Part shown: piece by piece, positions 44,370 to 56,872 of the stretch
Numbering within the stretch: position 1 is the first letter of the stretch
How the letters are laid out: each line of letters starts with the position of its first letter
Notes under the pieces: model-generated
What the model was told of the DNA's origin: nothing
Databases searched by the model: none
Seen by the model: the letters and a program-made list of their open reading frames with translations, nothing else
Program-made: the position numbers and the translations under genes
Source of the DNA: Proteles cristata cristata
Taxonomy: Eukaryota; Chordata; Mammalia; Carnivora; Hyaenidae
Direction of reading: 5' to 3'
DNA: 64,000 nucleotides
NCBI GenBank assembly: GCA_017311185.1
Contig: JAESUZ010002871.1
Location: forward strand, 3,130,907 to 3,194,906

Positions 44370-44825
44370 TACATTCAATCTACAACTACTTATTAAGTAT
44401 CTACAAAGTGCCAGGTGCTATTCCAGATGTTGGCCATTCACTAGTACCACAAACAAATAATAACAACAGGAATAGGAAAAAACAGACATAAGCATCTGTC
44501 CATAGAGAGCTCACATTCCAGTAGGTAGCTGGAGAATGAATGGGTGGGTGGATGAATGAATGCTTCTTGAATAGGTAAAATAGGTAAAATGTATTAGATA
44601 ACAGTAAGTACTAAAGGAGAGTGAGGAAAGGCAGGGATGAGGAACTAGGGACAGGTGTATTCCAGGAGAAAACTCCAATTTTAAATAGGGTGTTTATGGA
44701 AGGAGTTACTGAGAAGGTCACATCTGAGCAAAGAAAAAAGGAAGTGACAGATCTTGATCTGAATCTCTGGACAAAAGAGTGCTAGAAGGAGGAAGTACAA
44801 AGTCTCAGAGCAGGCAGTGAGACTT
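44370..44825 (+). mobile_element. L2 3' end
   Basis: TATTAAGTATCTACAAAGTGCCAGGTGCTATTCCAG, AGAGAGCTCACATTCCAGTAGG, GAGAAGGTCACATCTGAGCAAAG, AAGTACAAAGTCTCAGAGCAGG follow the L2 3' order. Confidence 0.75.
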
Positions 44826-44859
44826 ACTCTTTTTGAGACTTATTCTTATTTCATCTTTT

Positions 44860-45062
44860 TTTTTTTTTAATGCTTATTTTTGAGAGAGAGACAGAGGGAG
44901 CATGAGTGGGGGAGGGGCAGTGAGAGAGGAAGACACAGAATCCAAAGCAGGCTCCAGGCTCTGAGCTGTCAGTTCAGAGCCTGATGTGGAGCTTAAACTC
45001 ATGAACCTTGAGATCATGACCTGAAGTGAATTTGGACACTTAACTAGTGGCCCATATGACCC
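44860..45062 (-). mobile_element. SINE, reverse
   Basis: T14 tail and TTATTTTTGAGAGAGAG, then CAGGCTCTGAGCTGTCAG; degraded head (ACTAGTGGCCCATATGACCC). The 16-bp imperfect TSD TCTTATTTCATCTTTT / TCTTATTTAATCTTTT is at 44844-44859 and 45063-45078. Confidence 0.92.
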
Positions 45063-45074
45063 TCTTATTTAATC

Positions 45075-45190
45075 TTTTAACCAGTATTTATTGATGGCAT
45101 CCAATGGGCCAGTCAGTCTAATAGACACTAGGAATATATTAGTGAACAAAAAAGATTATTTTTCTTAAGGGAGCTTATATTCCAAGGGTA
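45075..45190 (+). mobile_element. L2-like fragment
   Basis: AGTATTTATTGATGGCATCCAATGGGCCAG, AATAGACACTAGGAATATATTAGTG, AAGGGAGCTTATATTCCAAGGG resemble the same L2 3' segment as at 44400. Confidence 0.55.
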
Positions 45191-46747
45191 ACATCACTTC
45201 CTTTCAATTAATTCATCCTACTCTACCCATCACCTTTATGAAAATGAGGGAAAATTATACACACACCCTCCTTTTAAAATGTCCCTATTTATGAAACAAG
45301 TATAGCCTGCTTACCTCAACAGGGTACGTTAGAGATTTTGTTGCTTATAGATATAGAGTACTAAAAATGATTTTTATAGTAATATGTTTGGCTGGTACAA
45401 GGATCATGTGAAAATCTGGTTTTAGTTTTCTTATTGTTAGTTTGAATTTTGCTTCCATTGTAACCACCTTACATTTGTAGGCCTCCTCAGTTGGAACAAG
45501 ATGACATTCAGAACAAAACTGATTTTATGAAGATGATTTCCTAGAGTCTAACACCCAGTAAATGGAGTCAGTTTATTCAAACGTTACACAGTTTCCAGAG
45601 TAATGTATGTTGCACAAATAAAATAAATCATGGATTTAGGGAGAAGCTAAAGCATTGTCAACTGGGCCGTAAATGTTTCAACATAATAAACAGTATAGCG
45701 GAATGGAAATGGCTCCACAGTTGAAGATTTCAGTTTGTGATGGAGGGGAAAAAATGATCTGCTCTAGGTAGAAAAGAAAACAGAGCTCTGTATTCAATTT
45801 TAACAATGGAGATGATCTAAAAGAAATAGCATATATTAGGATTGTCAGTGTGGCAATGGTTGGAGTGTATATAATAAAGTTGAAAGATATCTTGACTAGA
45901 ATGGGGATAAATCTGACAGTTTCACAAATCAGAATCCTAGGCAGCACAGATGAGAAAATATCACTGAATGTTTGCTAAGCTGATGCATAGTTAATTTTTC
46001 ACAGCCCAAGGCAACAGAGTATGAGAGATGGACAGGAGTGTTAGCAGGTATAATAAAAGGAAGAGGCAGAGGAGAATAAAGCAAAAGGAGAAAAAGGGCA
46101 AACCTATCACATCTAAAATATTATTTTCAGTAACTTATTTGGAAAAGCAAACTGAAACTAATAATTCTGAATGTATTCAAAGCTATCATTTTGAACAATG
46201 CAAAGCTAGATTTAAACGCTATTATAGGTTACCTAAAAATACAGTACCTCTCAATATAAAACTGAATTTTCTCATAACCAAGAATGGAATGCACTTCATT
46301 ACAAGCATTTCTCAAAATAATTCTAGGAAATAAGCTGATTTCAATAGCACTAGGTGTTCTTTTTGACACAGGTATTTTGAGTCAGTTTTTCTGGCCATTT
46401 ATATCAATTGAAACTACCATTATTTTAAGGACAATTCTATTTTAAGCAAATTTGAAAAGTGATGATTTTTTTTATAAATGTATAACTTGAAAGACAGATT
46501 TCCCATGTTCTCTTCAGTAAGTGTCAACATTATTCTTCTAGTATTATATAGGATTTCTGAATTGTTGTCACAGAGACAAAATCTCAACTTTAGGATGAAA
46601 ATACATCCTTTAAATTCTGAATACTTTGTTAGCATATCTGTAGCCGCTACTCTTTATATTAACACTTGGAAAGGGTAAAATGCAATGGCTCCATGGTTAC
46701 AGATTTCAGAGGAAGACTCTCTTCCCTCCTAATAAATCAAGCAACTG

Positions 46748-46748
<1 letters not shown>
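45191..46748. other. Unique sequence
   Basis: No named repeat. A 101-codon frame at 46028-46333 is Lys/Arg/Asn-rich, as expected by chance in A-rich DNA. Confidence 0.4.

Positions 46749-46797
<49 letters not shown>
46749..46797. repeat. (TA)n microsatellite, about 24 uninterrupted units
   Basis: Pure TA run of about 47-48 bp, long enough to be highly polymorphic and to extrude as a cruciform. Confidence 0.97.
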
Positions 46798-46799
<2 letters not shown>

Positions 46800-46959
46800 G
46801 GCATATTTAAAAAAATATATATATGATCAGGCATCTGCAGAGGGGATGGCATTCTGCATCCACAGTCTATGTCCTTAATGCCCTTGCCATTCTGACTCAT
46901 GAGCCACACTTGCCAATACTCACCCACTCATTACCCTTGTCAGTCACGTAAGCATTTAC

Positions 46960-48220
46960 GACAGAAAAACTAGACACATAACAAAACTCTTTCAGAAGAA
47001 ATGCAACAGTAGAGACAGACCAATGCGGTCATCTTTAAAAATCAAGAGTGTCTGTATATCTTCTGTGTAAAGTAGAGTGCCCAGAGGTATTTTCTTTTTA
47101 TAGCCGAAACTAAAAATGGCACTGCTAGATGCTTTAATAATCTTTATTGCATCATATTTGTGAATATTATACTACATCACTGCCATCTGTGGCGATTCAT
47201 AAATCACAGAGCAATAAAGCCTCTTAATAAATCTTTCGCTCACTCTCTTCACATTATTGGCCCCTTTTATTTGCTGATGCAAGAACTCTTCCATATGTTG
47301 ATGCAGCATCTATGATCTATGTATCATCATCCTTTATGTCGAATATCATTTTCTATAAATCCATATCCTTCCTCCTTGAAGACGGCCCTGCAGAATGAGT
47401 CACTGTCTGCTAGCTCGAGCATTGCGGAAAAGCTGGCTACGTGGCACGGCTTGCCATCCCTTCGGTCCTCTGCAGAAATGTGAAGGTGGCTTGGGGAGCT
47501 TTCACACGTCTTGTCACAGCCTTGCCCTGTTAGCTCTTTGGCCCCAGTGAGCAGACTCAGCAGTTTTATTCTAATCATTGCACTGTGTCCAATGGTCAGC
47601 AATCTTTTATCTGTGCTTATCATCACTGTAACTCTGCTCTGCTACTTGGCATTCTCCTTCACCATAACCCCATGGTGGTTCCACTTCTATCTGCCTCCAT
47701 CTGCTAAAGAAATCGATCACTGAGGATTTATTTGGCACTCATAACAGTCGTGTTATTGTTGCTTTTGTTATTTTGTTTTAAATGTTTAACACAAAGGGCC
47801 ATGCTACGGGGTGCACTTAGTGCTGATTTGACAGTGAGGCTGAGTCGTTGATTTAAGAGCTTAGAGGTGAACTTAGACATACACCAATTCTCCAAGCTAT
47901 ACAGGTTGGGACTCTTAGAGGGAATGCTATGAGCACTTTTGTGTTATATTTCTTTTGCCTGTCGGAATCTCAGAGCACGTACAGTTTCGACATAGTTTCT
48001 GCTGTCTTACCTGCTAGCACAGACAGGTGACAGTACATTGCTGAGAAAGAATTCGGGTTGCTTTCCATTTTCTAACATGAGTGCGGATTTTTAATTTGAA
48101 GCAGAAAGGCCAGTGCAAATGGAAATATGTCCGCCTTCATATTTTACAGCCTCAGTCCAAAATGCGTTTGATTTGATATCACTTTAAACCACTAAAGTCC
48201 ATGTGCTGCTCAAAAATCAT
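46960..48220. other. Unique, GC-elevated, repeat-free block (candidate conserved noncoding DNA)
   Basis: This 1.26-kb stretch has no repeat that I can name and its middle (47370-47560) is the most CpG-containing non-SINE DNA in the window. A minus frame of 99 codons (47327-47626) and a plus frame (47511-47723) overlap it, but neither shows a known domain. AT-rich words typical of enhancers (TTTAATAATCTTTATTGCATC) flank it. Function is not shown by the sequence. Confidence 0.35.
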
Positions 48221-48236
48221 AAAACATGCAATCCTA

Positions 48237-48453
48237 GGGGCGCCTGGGTGGCTTAGTCGGTTAAGCGTCCGACTTTCGCTTAGGTCATGATCTTGCGGTT
48301 CGTGGGTTCAGGCCCCGCATCGGGCTCTGTGCTGACTGCCAGCTCAGAGCCTGGAGCTTATTTCAGAGTCTGGGTCTCCCTCTCTCTCCCTCTGACCCTC
48401 CCCTGCTCATGCTGTCTCTCTCTCCTAGAAATAAATAAAAAAATATTAAAAAA
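48237..48453 (+). mobile_element. Young felid SINE
   Basis: Perfect-looking head GGGGCGCCTGGGTGGCTTAG, CTGACTGCCAGCTCAGAGCC body, CTCCTAGAAATAAATAAAA tail. The exact 16-bp TSD AAAACATGCAATCCTA is at 48221-48236 and 48454-48469. Confidence 0.97.
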
Positions 48454-48469
48454 AAAACATGCAATCCTA

Positions 48470-49754
48470 TTTCTCAGTAAAACACGGTTTATATCTTAAA
48501 ATCAGATTTCTTTTGAAATCTCACGTGCTAGCACAAAGCATTAATAATGAATGGGGAAAATACATAATCTTTAGCAATATGTCAGAATACCTTCACAATA
48601 AATTATATATGTATATATAAAATTGCATATCTTATTTGACAAATATTTAAAATATGAAATAATTTTACACAGGTTAAATTAAATTCATTTGCAAATAAAT
48701 AAAAAATTTAAAAAGAGAACAAATAATATACTAACACAAATATACCACATTTAAGTAAAGTCAATTTTAAGAGCCAGCTTCAAATTTTGCTAAATAGAAA
48801 AGCAAGTTACTACAAGATCCTTTGTAGTACATCTGAATAACCTGACTACAGTAAGAATCTTAACACTAGGCATCGAAGCAAACAAACAAACAAGAAATAC
48901 AAAAAGAATAAATAATATATCTACTGAGTATAATATAGAAAGAAGAATCTAGAAAAATATCATAGCACCAAATGTTTTCTTCTCTCTAATCTCCCATTCC
49001 TGGTTTTATATGGGAAAATTTTACATTCAAAATTCTCTTACATATCGTAAATGGATATGGCTTATAATAAAGGACATATTATCAGCCAGTCTCCTTTTAT
49101 ACCAGGATTTTACTGACAGTAAGGCCTCATACACAGATACTTCTACACAAATGGAAAGTCATTGTTGTAGAAATGGGTAAACAACTATTACCTGACTAAA
49201 CAAGCAATGCAGTACATTCATCCCACTCATTGAAGAGAGGCTAGAAGTCTTTGTGACATTTTCCTACTGTACTCTACCAGCCTAATTTACTTCCATCCAG
49301 CCAGAATAAGGGTCCGATCCTCCAAAGTCCCGTATCTCATTGGCTTTCATTCTCAGGCTCACTTAGAGAAATAATTTAAATCATTATTGGTTCAGTTGAT
49401 TTATCCTTTTAGAGAGACAATGTGCCCCTAAAATCAGATTCAAAACATTCGTATGCCCTTGTCCTGAGCACTGTATTGAATCTGACTCATCCATTCAGAA
49501 ATATACACTTCTAAAAAGTAACTGTAAACCATTATTTTTATATCTCTTTTCCCAATATGAAAAAAAATAATAGTAGTATTATATGAGAAATGTCTCAAGT
49601 AAGTGGTCAGAATGATAAAAAATTATGTGTAAAAGTTACTATTTGTAGAAATTCAAATTTCCTTTTGGTATTATATTACACTTTTTAGATTTGTATTCCT
49701 AGGATTAAAAGAAAAATGAATTTAAGAAGAGTTTTGCCTGTCCTCCTGATTCTT
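48470..49754. other. Unique sequence
   Basis: Nothing recognised apart from a short TATATATGTATATATA motif near 48605. Confidence 0.4.
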
Positions 49755-49974
49755 TTTTAAAAAAAAAAAAATTAATGTTTTATTTATTTCTGAGGGAGAG
49801 AGACAGCACGAGCAGAGGAGGATCAGAGAGAGAGGGAGACACAGAATTTGAAACAGACTCCAGGCTCTGAGCTGTCAGCACAGAGCCCAACGTGGGGCTC
49901 AAACTCATGAACCGTGAGATCATGACCTGAGCTGAAGTTGGACGCTTAACTGACTGAGCCACCCAGGTGCCCCC
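49755..49974 (-). mobile_element. Young felid SINE, reverse
   Basis: A13 and TTAATGTTTTATTTATTTCTGAG to GAGCCACCCAGGTGCCCC. The exact 14-bp TSD TCCTCCTGATTCTT is at 49741-49754 and 49975-49988. Confidence 0.97.
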
Positions 49975-50039
49975 TCCTCCTGATTCTTATCCAGAAGCAT
50001 TTCCTTGACTGTTCAGTCTCCTTTAACACTAGCTATTCA

Positions 50040-51965
50040 TTTTTGCCACTGTCCACAATGGTCACTTAGAATTCTGGAAAAAGTAGCTTTCCTTGGCCTG
50101 TTCAACGTTATCTACTATCACTTGTAGGCTCTGCACAAATACACATATGTGCTATTATGTCTCATTTCTATGCAGTCTGTATTTTGCCCTCACCAGTCCA
50201 CCAAACTGCTTTTCATTTTCAATACACTTCTACTTACAACCTTAATAATAACTTCTCTCATTAAAAAAAAAAAAATTCCGAGCTTAAAGCTCATAACCAC
50301 CTCTTCGCTTCTTCAGGGTTTGCTCCTTTCAGCTTTTTACCACAAAAGACTTTTATTTATTTCCATTCTTCCCTATTACCACTTTTCTTTTCCTTCTACA
50401 GACACTAAATGTCTATATTTGCCAAGATTTCCTTTTTACATCTCTTCTTAAAATTTTTCCACCTGAAATATTAATTTTCAAGTAATTCTCTATCACGTCT
50501 ATGCAGATAACTCTCAAGGCTGCATTTCTTTCCCTTTTTTAAAAATGCTTATTTATTTTTGAGAGAGAGAGAAAGAGAGGGACAGAGAGAGAGGGAGACA
50601 GAATCCAAAGCAGGCTCCAGGCTCTGAGCTGTCAGCACAGAGACCAACGTGGGGCTGGAACTTACAAACTGGGAGATCATGACCTGAGCCAGAGTGTGAC
50701 GCTTAACCGACTGAGCCCCCCAGACGCCCCTCAAAGCTTAATTTCTATCTATGACTCACTCCCTGAACTGCAGACGTGATTTTCAGCTACAGGCTGGATA
50801 TGCAGCTTGATATTTTAGCAATACCTTAGATATGACTTGCCAACAAGGACTTTTTAATTTTCAAATACAAAAGTTGTTTTTAAAATCATCTCAATCACAT
50901 TTTAATAAAGTTCGTTTCTTTGATGCCATCTCTTTACATGGATTGAGTCATACTGCTACTCCTTCCCTATGTCCTCTTCTGGTCCCATCATTGTTAATCT
51001 TTTAGAAATTTAGTTAAGATCTTTTTTTCCCCCTCTGCATAAATGTACCTGTTATTTTGGCATCCATTATCACCTATTACTGATACTGTCTACATCTCGA
51101 TTGGTAAACTAGAAATAATTCCAAATATTTTAATATTTTTTCTTGATATCTCTAGTTAATTTTAGTGGACATCCCAACATATTAAAGGTTAAAATCATAT
51201 CTTCCCTAACCTGTTCCTCTGAGTCTTGTTTCACAACTAAACAGCATCACCATCCAGGAAGACCTCTAGCCCAGAAGTTGGAAAACATCACTGAATCCAC
51301 ATCAACCTCCACATCCATTTTATATGTAAGTCTTAATGTTTCTACCTTCAGAATTGCTTTTATCAACCTCGTTTCTTCTTCCTCTGTTATTATACTTTCT
51401 AGGGAGCTAGGCTCATAAAACATAAAATTAATTATGTCACTACCTTGCTGATATACTTACGGGATTCTCCAATGTCTACAAAATGTAATCCAAAATCTTT
51501 ATCATGATGCAATATAAACCAAGGTGTTTTAACAACTTCTATTTTTAATCAACACTTCATGTTACAGATTCAAAGAGCCTCTTAGCTTTCCCATTATTTT
51601 ATGATTTGACAATTTCAAAGATTTTTCCCATTCTATTCCTTTTTTATAAGTTGCCTCTCATCTTTTCCTCTCCAAACAAAATCCAACTGATCCTCCAGGG
51701 TCCAATTTGGATCTCACACCTCTTTTATGAGCCTTGCCCTGAAGCATTTTTTTCTTCACATTAGCAGGGAAACTTAATGGTTTCCTCTTCTAGACAGTAA
51801 AATTATCTGGTTTTTATTATGTGTGATGGAAATCTATTAATTTATCTGCCTGCTTGTAAATAAGCCCTGGAGGACAGAGAATATCTAATTCATCCTTGAG
51901 TTCCTAGCATTTCAAGTATTTCAACATTGCCTAGCAGTTGAGTTCATAAATATTTCTTGAATCAA
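50040..51965 (+). mobile_element. Long L2 relic, interrupted by a SINE
   Basis: Follows L2 order for nearly 2 kb: CTATGCAGATAACTCTCAA (50498 region), then after the SINE CAGACGTGATTTTC..., CTGTTCCTCTGAGTCTTG, ATCCAACTGATCCTCCAGGGTC and ATGAGCCTTGCCCTGAAGC. It ends with the 3' end AGCCCTGGAGGACAGAGAATATC ... AAATATTTCTTGAATCAACTGAA. Among the longest L2 copies in the window. The 5' limit is uncertain. Confidence 0.65.
50530..50729 (-). mobile_element. SINE nested in L2, reverse
   Basis: AATGCTTATTTATTTTTGAGAG to GAGCCCCCCAGACGCCC. Imperfect TSD CTCAAGGCTGCATTTCT / CTCAAAGCTTAATTTCT flanks it at 50513 and 50730. Confidence 0.92.
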
Positions 51966-53199
51966 CTGAAATTCTCTAATCTTTTAAATAGGCAAACATA
52001 ATCTATGTACCTTATTTAAGTAAACATGACTTATGACTTAAGAGTTAATCACAGGTAGATATTATATAACTATTTTGTTTTAGGACAGTCACACTATATT
52101 TCTACCAAAATGCCAAAGTAGGAAAAGAAAAGATTCAGGTTGGAAGTGTCCTTGGAAATGACACTTTTCTTCTATGGCAAATGTAAGAATACAGCTCTAA
52201 CTAATTCAACCACAGCAAAGTCCTTCTGTAGAATTTAATCCTGTGACTCTATTCAATGAAGTTAATGGTTGTTTCACATGAGTGATAGTGATGTATTGAG
52301 ATTTAAGGAAGGGTGTGGAAGATAACACAGTGGAAAGTAGATATAGTATTTAAAATATAATTCCTCTAGAATGAAAACAAAATCTATAAGAGAGGGCTCT
52401 GTAGAAGCATAATGTTCCGTTTCAGGCTTTCACAACAGATTTACAAATGAAACATTTCATAAACAATGAATAACGTGCACTTAAAGAACCTCACACAGAG
52501 GAAAATTGCAATTGAGCATGCATAATTTGCACTACAGTAATCTTATTTTCTAGCAAAAGCAATGAATCCTGTCACCAAATGGGAGGAAAGACAAAGTAAC
52601 GGGATGCATACTGATGTTACTGAAATTCTCTCCGGAGGACTAAGGAGATAAGAAAATAATTGTGATGAGTCTTGTATTTTTAATTCTTAACTGGCAATAA
52701 ATGTAAACAAATAATTTGAAGCCTGTTTTCATCATAGTATAGACCTACAGCTTAAAATATTAGGTCACTCATAAAACTGAATAATTAAACATATCAAATA
52801 CCATATCATTCAGGGGACAATCATTTCTGCACTGCATAATTCTACTTATTATTATAGAATCTGTTTGTACCAGTTTTTTCACTTCCCTCAAAGCATGAAA
52901 TTCTGGGGCTTAAATTTATTAGATACTAATTTTTTTCTTTATTTGTATACATATAATTCATAGGTCATCCAGCAGTTATAAATTTTCTCAGGAATCAACT
53001 CCCTTGCATCAACCTATCATCAAGCAGCAGCCGTGTTACCTATTAGCTTGTCAGGAGACACAGGTTATTGGGGCTTCTTTCAATCTCTCTAAATGTGCTA
53101 TAGTAGTTAACTACATAATTATCTTCTGAAACTGAAGTAGTAAAAAACCCTCCGACGTCTTGTGAATGAAGATGAAGATATCAGTATAACAGCATAGTA
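51966..53199. other. Unique sequence
   Basis: No named repeat. 52430-52600 carries ATGCATAATTTGCAC-like and CAATTG words but nothing decisive. Confidence 0.4.
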
Positions 53200-54188
53200 A
53201 AAGCAAAGGTGAGACTGAACAACACAATAAACCACCTGGATTTAGCAGACATATACAGAACAGTCTACTCAATGACAGAATACATATTCTTCTCAAGTGC
53301 ACATAGGACATTTTCCAGTACAGACAATATGTTAGGCTACAAATTAAATGCAAATAGATTTTAAAAGAAAGATAATATGCAAAGTATCTGCTCTAACCAC
53401 AATGAGATGAAATTAAAAGTCAATAAATAACAGAAGGAAAACTGGAAAGTTCATAAATTTGTGGAAATTAAATAACACACTTTTAAGCAACAGATGGATC
53501 AAACCAAGAAATCATAAGGGGAATTAAGAAAAGCTTAGAGATAAATGAAACCAAAAATGCCACATACCAAAACATGTGGGGCACAGGAAAAGCAGTGCTA
53601 AGGGGTAAATTTATAGCTTCAAATGCTTGCATTAAAACAAACAAAAACAAACAAAAAAACAAGAAAGATCTCAATGCTAGCTTTACAACTTGAACTAGAA
53701 AACAAAACAAACTAAACCCAAAGCTAGAAGAAGGACTGGCAAACTGTACCTAGCTGGATTAAAATAAAAATAATAAGACTCAAGTTATTTGAATAAAAAG
53801 TGAAAATGGGGGCTTTCCTAACAATTCTATAGAAGTAAAAAGGATTTTAAGAGATTATTCTGAGCAATTATATACCACACACTGGATATCCTACACAAAA
53901 TGGACAACTTTTTATAAACCAGGAAGAAATAAAAAATCTAAATATACCTGTTATTAATAAGAAGATTGAATCAGTAATAAAATATTACCCAAAAAAGAAA
54001 AGCCTTGGACTTGATTGCTTCAGCAGCAAATTCAAACATTCAAAAAATATCTTAACATCAACCCACCTCTAACATATCCAAAAAGTTTTAAAAAATGAAA
54101 AGGAAAGAACATTTTTTAACTTACTCTATGAGTCAGTCATTACCTTGATACCAAAACCAGACAAAGACACTATAAGAAAGAAAACTGC

Positions 54189-54411
54189 AGGGGTGTCTGA
54201 GTGGCTCAGTTGGTTGAGTATTTGACTTTGGCTCAGGTCGTGATCTCACAGCTCCTGAGTTTGAGCCCCACATCCAGCTCTGTGCTGACACCTCAGAGCC
54301 TGGAGCCTTCCTCAGATTCTATCTCTGTCTTTCTCTGCTCCTCCCCCACTTGTACACTGTCTGTCTCTCTCTAACTCAAACATAAATAAACATTAAAATT
54401 TTTTAAAAAAT
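54189..54411 (+). mobile_element. SINE nested in L1
   Basis: AGGGGTGTCTGAGTGGCTCAG head, CTCAGAGCCTGGAGCC body, ATAAATAAACATTAAAATTTTTTAAAAAAT tail. TSD AAAGAAAACTGC / AAAGGAAACTGC at 54177-54188 and 54412-54423. Confidence 0.95.
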
Positions 54412-54795
54412 AAAGGAAACTGCTTATCAATATCCCAAAAGAGCATGGATGCAAAATCCTGAGCAAAGTATTAGCAATGCAAAACAGCAGTATATAAAAA
54501 TGATTATACACCATGACCAAGTAGAATTTATTCTTGGAATGTAAAGATGGTTCAACATATTAAAATTGATCCATACAACAGAAATATTTATAAAAAGGAA
54601 AGAAGCCCATAAAATCATTTCAATTGATAAATAAAAAGCATTGGAAATTCAACATTATTTCATGGTAAAAACCCTCAACAAACTAAGAATGGATAAAAAT
54701 TACCTCAGCATAATAAACCCATTGATGAAGAGCTCACACTGGACATCATGGTGAAGAACTGAAAGTTTTTCACCTAAATCAAGAACAAGACAAAG

Positions 54796-54984
54796 ATGTC
54801 TGCTTTTGCCACTTCTATTCAACATAGTACTGGAAGTCCATGCCAAAGTAATTATTCAAGAAAAAGAAATAAAAGACATCTGATTGGAAAGGAAGAAGTA
54901 AAATTATCCCTGTTCACAGATGATATGATTTTATATTTCAAAATTCTAAAGATTCCACAAAAGGCTATTAGAATTAATGAATGA
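54796..54984 (+). pseudogene. L1 ORF2 reverse-transcriptase remnant
   Basis: 62-codon frame containing FTDDMILYF, the L1 version of the RT catalytic FADDMILY motif with one substitution; both catalytic aspartates are still present. The preceding [26 protein letters not shown] sequence is in another frame. Too fragmented to be active. Confidence 0.85.
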
Positions 54985-55278
54985 ATTCAATAATGTAGCA
55001 GGATCCATCAACATACAAAATCAGTTGCATATCTATACACTAACAATGAACAATCCTAAAAGGAAATTAAGAAAACAGTTTCATTTACAGGAGCATCAAA
55101 AATAATAAAAACACTTAGAAGTTAATGAAGGCCAACAGGGTAAAATTTTTCTACAATGAAATATAAAAGTACTTATGAAATAAAATAAATAAATGAGAAG
55201 ATATCCATTGGAATGTAAAATAGTGCAGATGCTGGAAAAATTATGATAATTCCTCAAAAATTAAAATCGGAATGGACA

Positions 55279-55498
55279 GGGGCGCCTGGGTGGCTTAGTT
55301 GTTTGAGCGTCTGACTTTTGCTTAGGTCACGATCTCGCGGTTCGTCGGTCCGAGCCCTGCGTCGGGCTCTGTGCTGACTGCCAGCTCAGAGCCTGGAGCC
55401 TATTTCAGAGTGTGTGTCTCCCTCTCTCTCTGACCCTCCCCTGCTCACGCTGTCTCTCTCTCTCTCTCCTAGAAATAAATAAAAAATATTAAGAAAAA
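55279..55498 (+). mobile_element. Young felid SINE nested in L1
   Basis: GGGGCGCCTGGGTGGCTTAG head, CTGACTGCCAGCTCAGAGCC body, CTCCTAGAAATAAATAAAAAA tail. 16-bp TSD AAAATCGGAATGGACA / AAAATCAGAATGGACA at 55263-55278 and 55499-55514 (one CpG-to-CpA change). Confidence 0.96.
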
Positions 55499-56593
55499 AA
55501 AATCAGAATGGACATATGATACAGTAATTTCATTCTGTAAATATACTCAAAGTAATGGAAAGCAAAGTCTTGAAGATACATTTCTACACTAATGCCTATA
55601 GCAGCATTATTTGTAGCAGCTAAAATGTGCCAATAACCCAAGTTTCCACTGACTGATGAATGGATAAACAAAATATGTTGTATGCATATAACAGAATATT
55701 ATACACCCTTAAAAAGGTAAGGAAATTCTGGCACGGTATAAAATGGATAAACTTTGAGAACATTATGGTAAATAAAATAAGATAGCCACAAAAAGGCAAA
55801 TATTCTATGACTGCACTTATTTGAGGTAATCAAATAATTATAAATTCATAGAGTGATCAAATTCATTGCAACAGAAGTAATACAGTGGTTGCCAGGGGCT
55901 GGAGGACAGATGAAAGGGGAGTTAATTGTTTAATGACTGATCTATTCATTAATGATTAAATTATGAATGAATAGAAAATCTGAAAAGAGCTCTAACTAGT
56001 AAGGAGATTGAATAAGAAATCAAAACACTCAAGATTTACAAAATGGTGGTGAAATAGGAGGATACTAGGCTCCTTTCCTCCCATGAACACAACTAGATAA
56101 CTATCAAATAATCATCCTAAATACCTCAGAAATGGACCTGAAGACTGAAGGATAAATCCACAACTAAAGGGAGAAGAGGACACATCGAAGAAGGTAGAAG
56201 TGTGGAGATGTGGTTTTGGTGAGAAAAGGATCACAGGTGCTCTGGAGAGGAGGGAGCTATGGTCATGGAGAAGAAAAAGAGAAAGAAGAACACACACCCC
56301 CTGTGCTCTGGCAGAACTACCCTTCTCAGTCAAGCTTGCCTGAGTCTCAGCATGATGGGTCCCACCCACAGAAAACCAGCAAAATCCCCTGCCATACCAC
56401 ATCCTCTGACCAGAGAGCACAACTAGTTAGAACTTGCCACATTTAGGCTAGGGACAAAATATTGCCTACAGCAGGCAAGGAGAGCTTCTGCAGACAACCA
56501 GACTGAAGGACAGAGCAGCAAAATACAACAATAGAGCACATGTGGCACACACTGGAAACACTTCCTGAAGTGGCCATTACTTTCAGGAGCAGA

Positions 56594-56809
56594 AGATATA
56601 ACTAGCTTTTTTTTCTTTTCTTCTTTTCTCTCTTCTTTTCTTTTCTTTTCTTTTCTTTTCTTTTCTTTTCTTCTCTTCTCTCTTCTCTTTCCTTCTCTTT
56701 TCTTTTCTTCTCTTTTCTTCTCTTTCTCTCCTCTTTCTTTCTCTCAAGATATAACTAGCTTTGCTTTCTTTTCTTCTTTCTCTTTCTCTCTCTTTTCTCT
56801 TTCTTTCTT

Positions 56810-56872
<63 letters not shown>

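Larger units (their letters stand above)
53200..55950 (+). mobile_element. Old L1, ORF2 endonuclease-to-3' portion, with two nested SINEs
   Basis: In order: AACAACACAATAAACCACCTGGATTTAGCAG and TGGAAATTAAATAACACACTTTTAAG (endonuclease/RT linker), CCAGGAAGAAATAAAAAATC, AAGCCTTGGACTTGATTGCTTC, GATACCAAAACCAGACAAAGAC, TTCACAGATGATATGATT (RT active-site region). Then the ORF2 3' part (TGAATGGATAAACAAAATATG) and a 3' UTR with CAGTGGTTGCCAGGGGCTGG. No long frame survives. SINEs at 54189 and 55279 split it. Confidence 0.8.
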
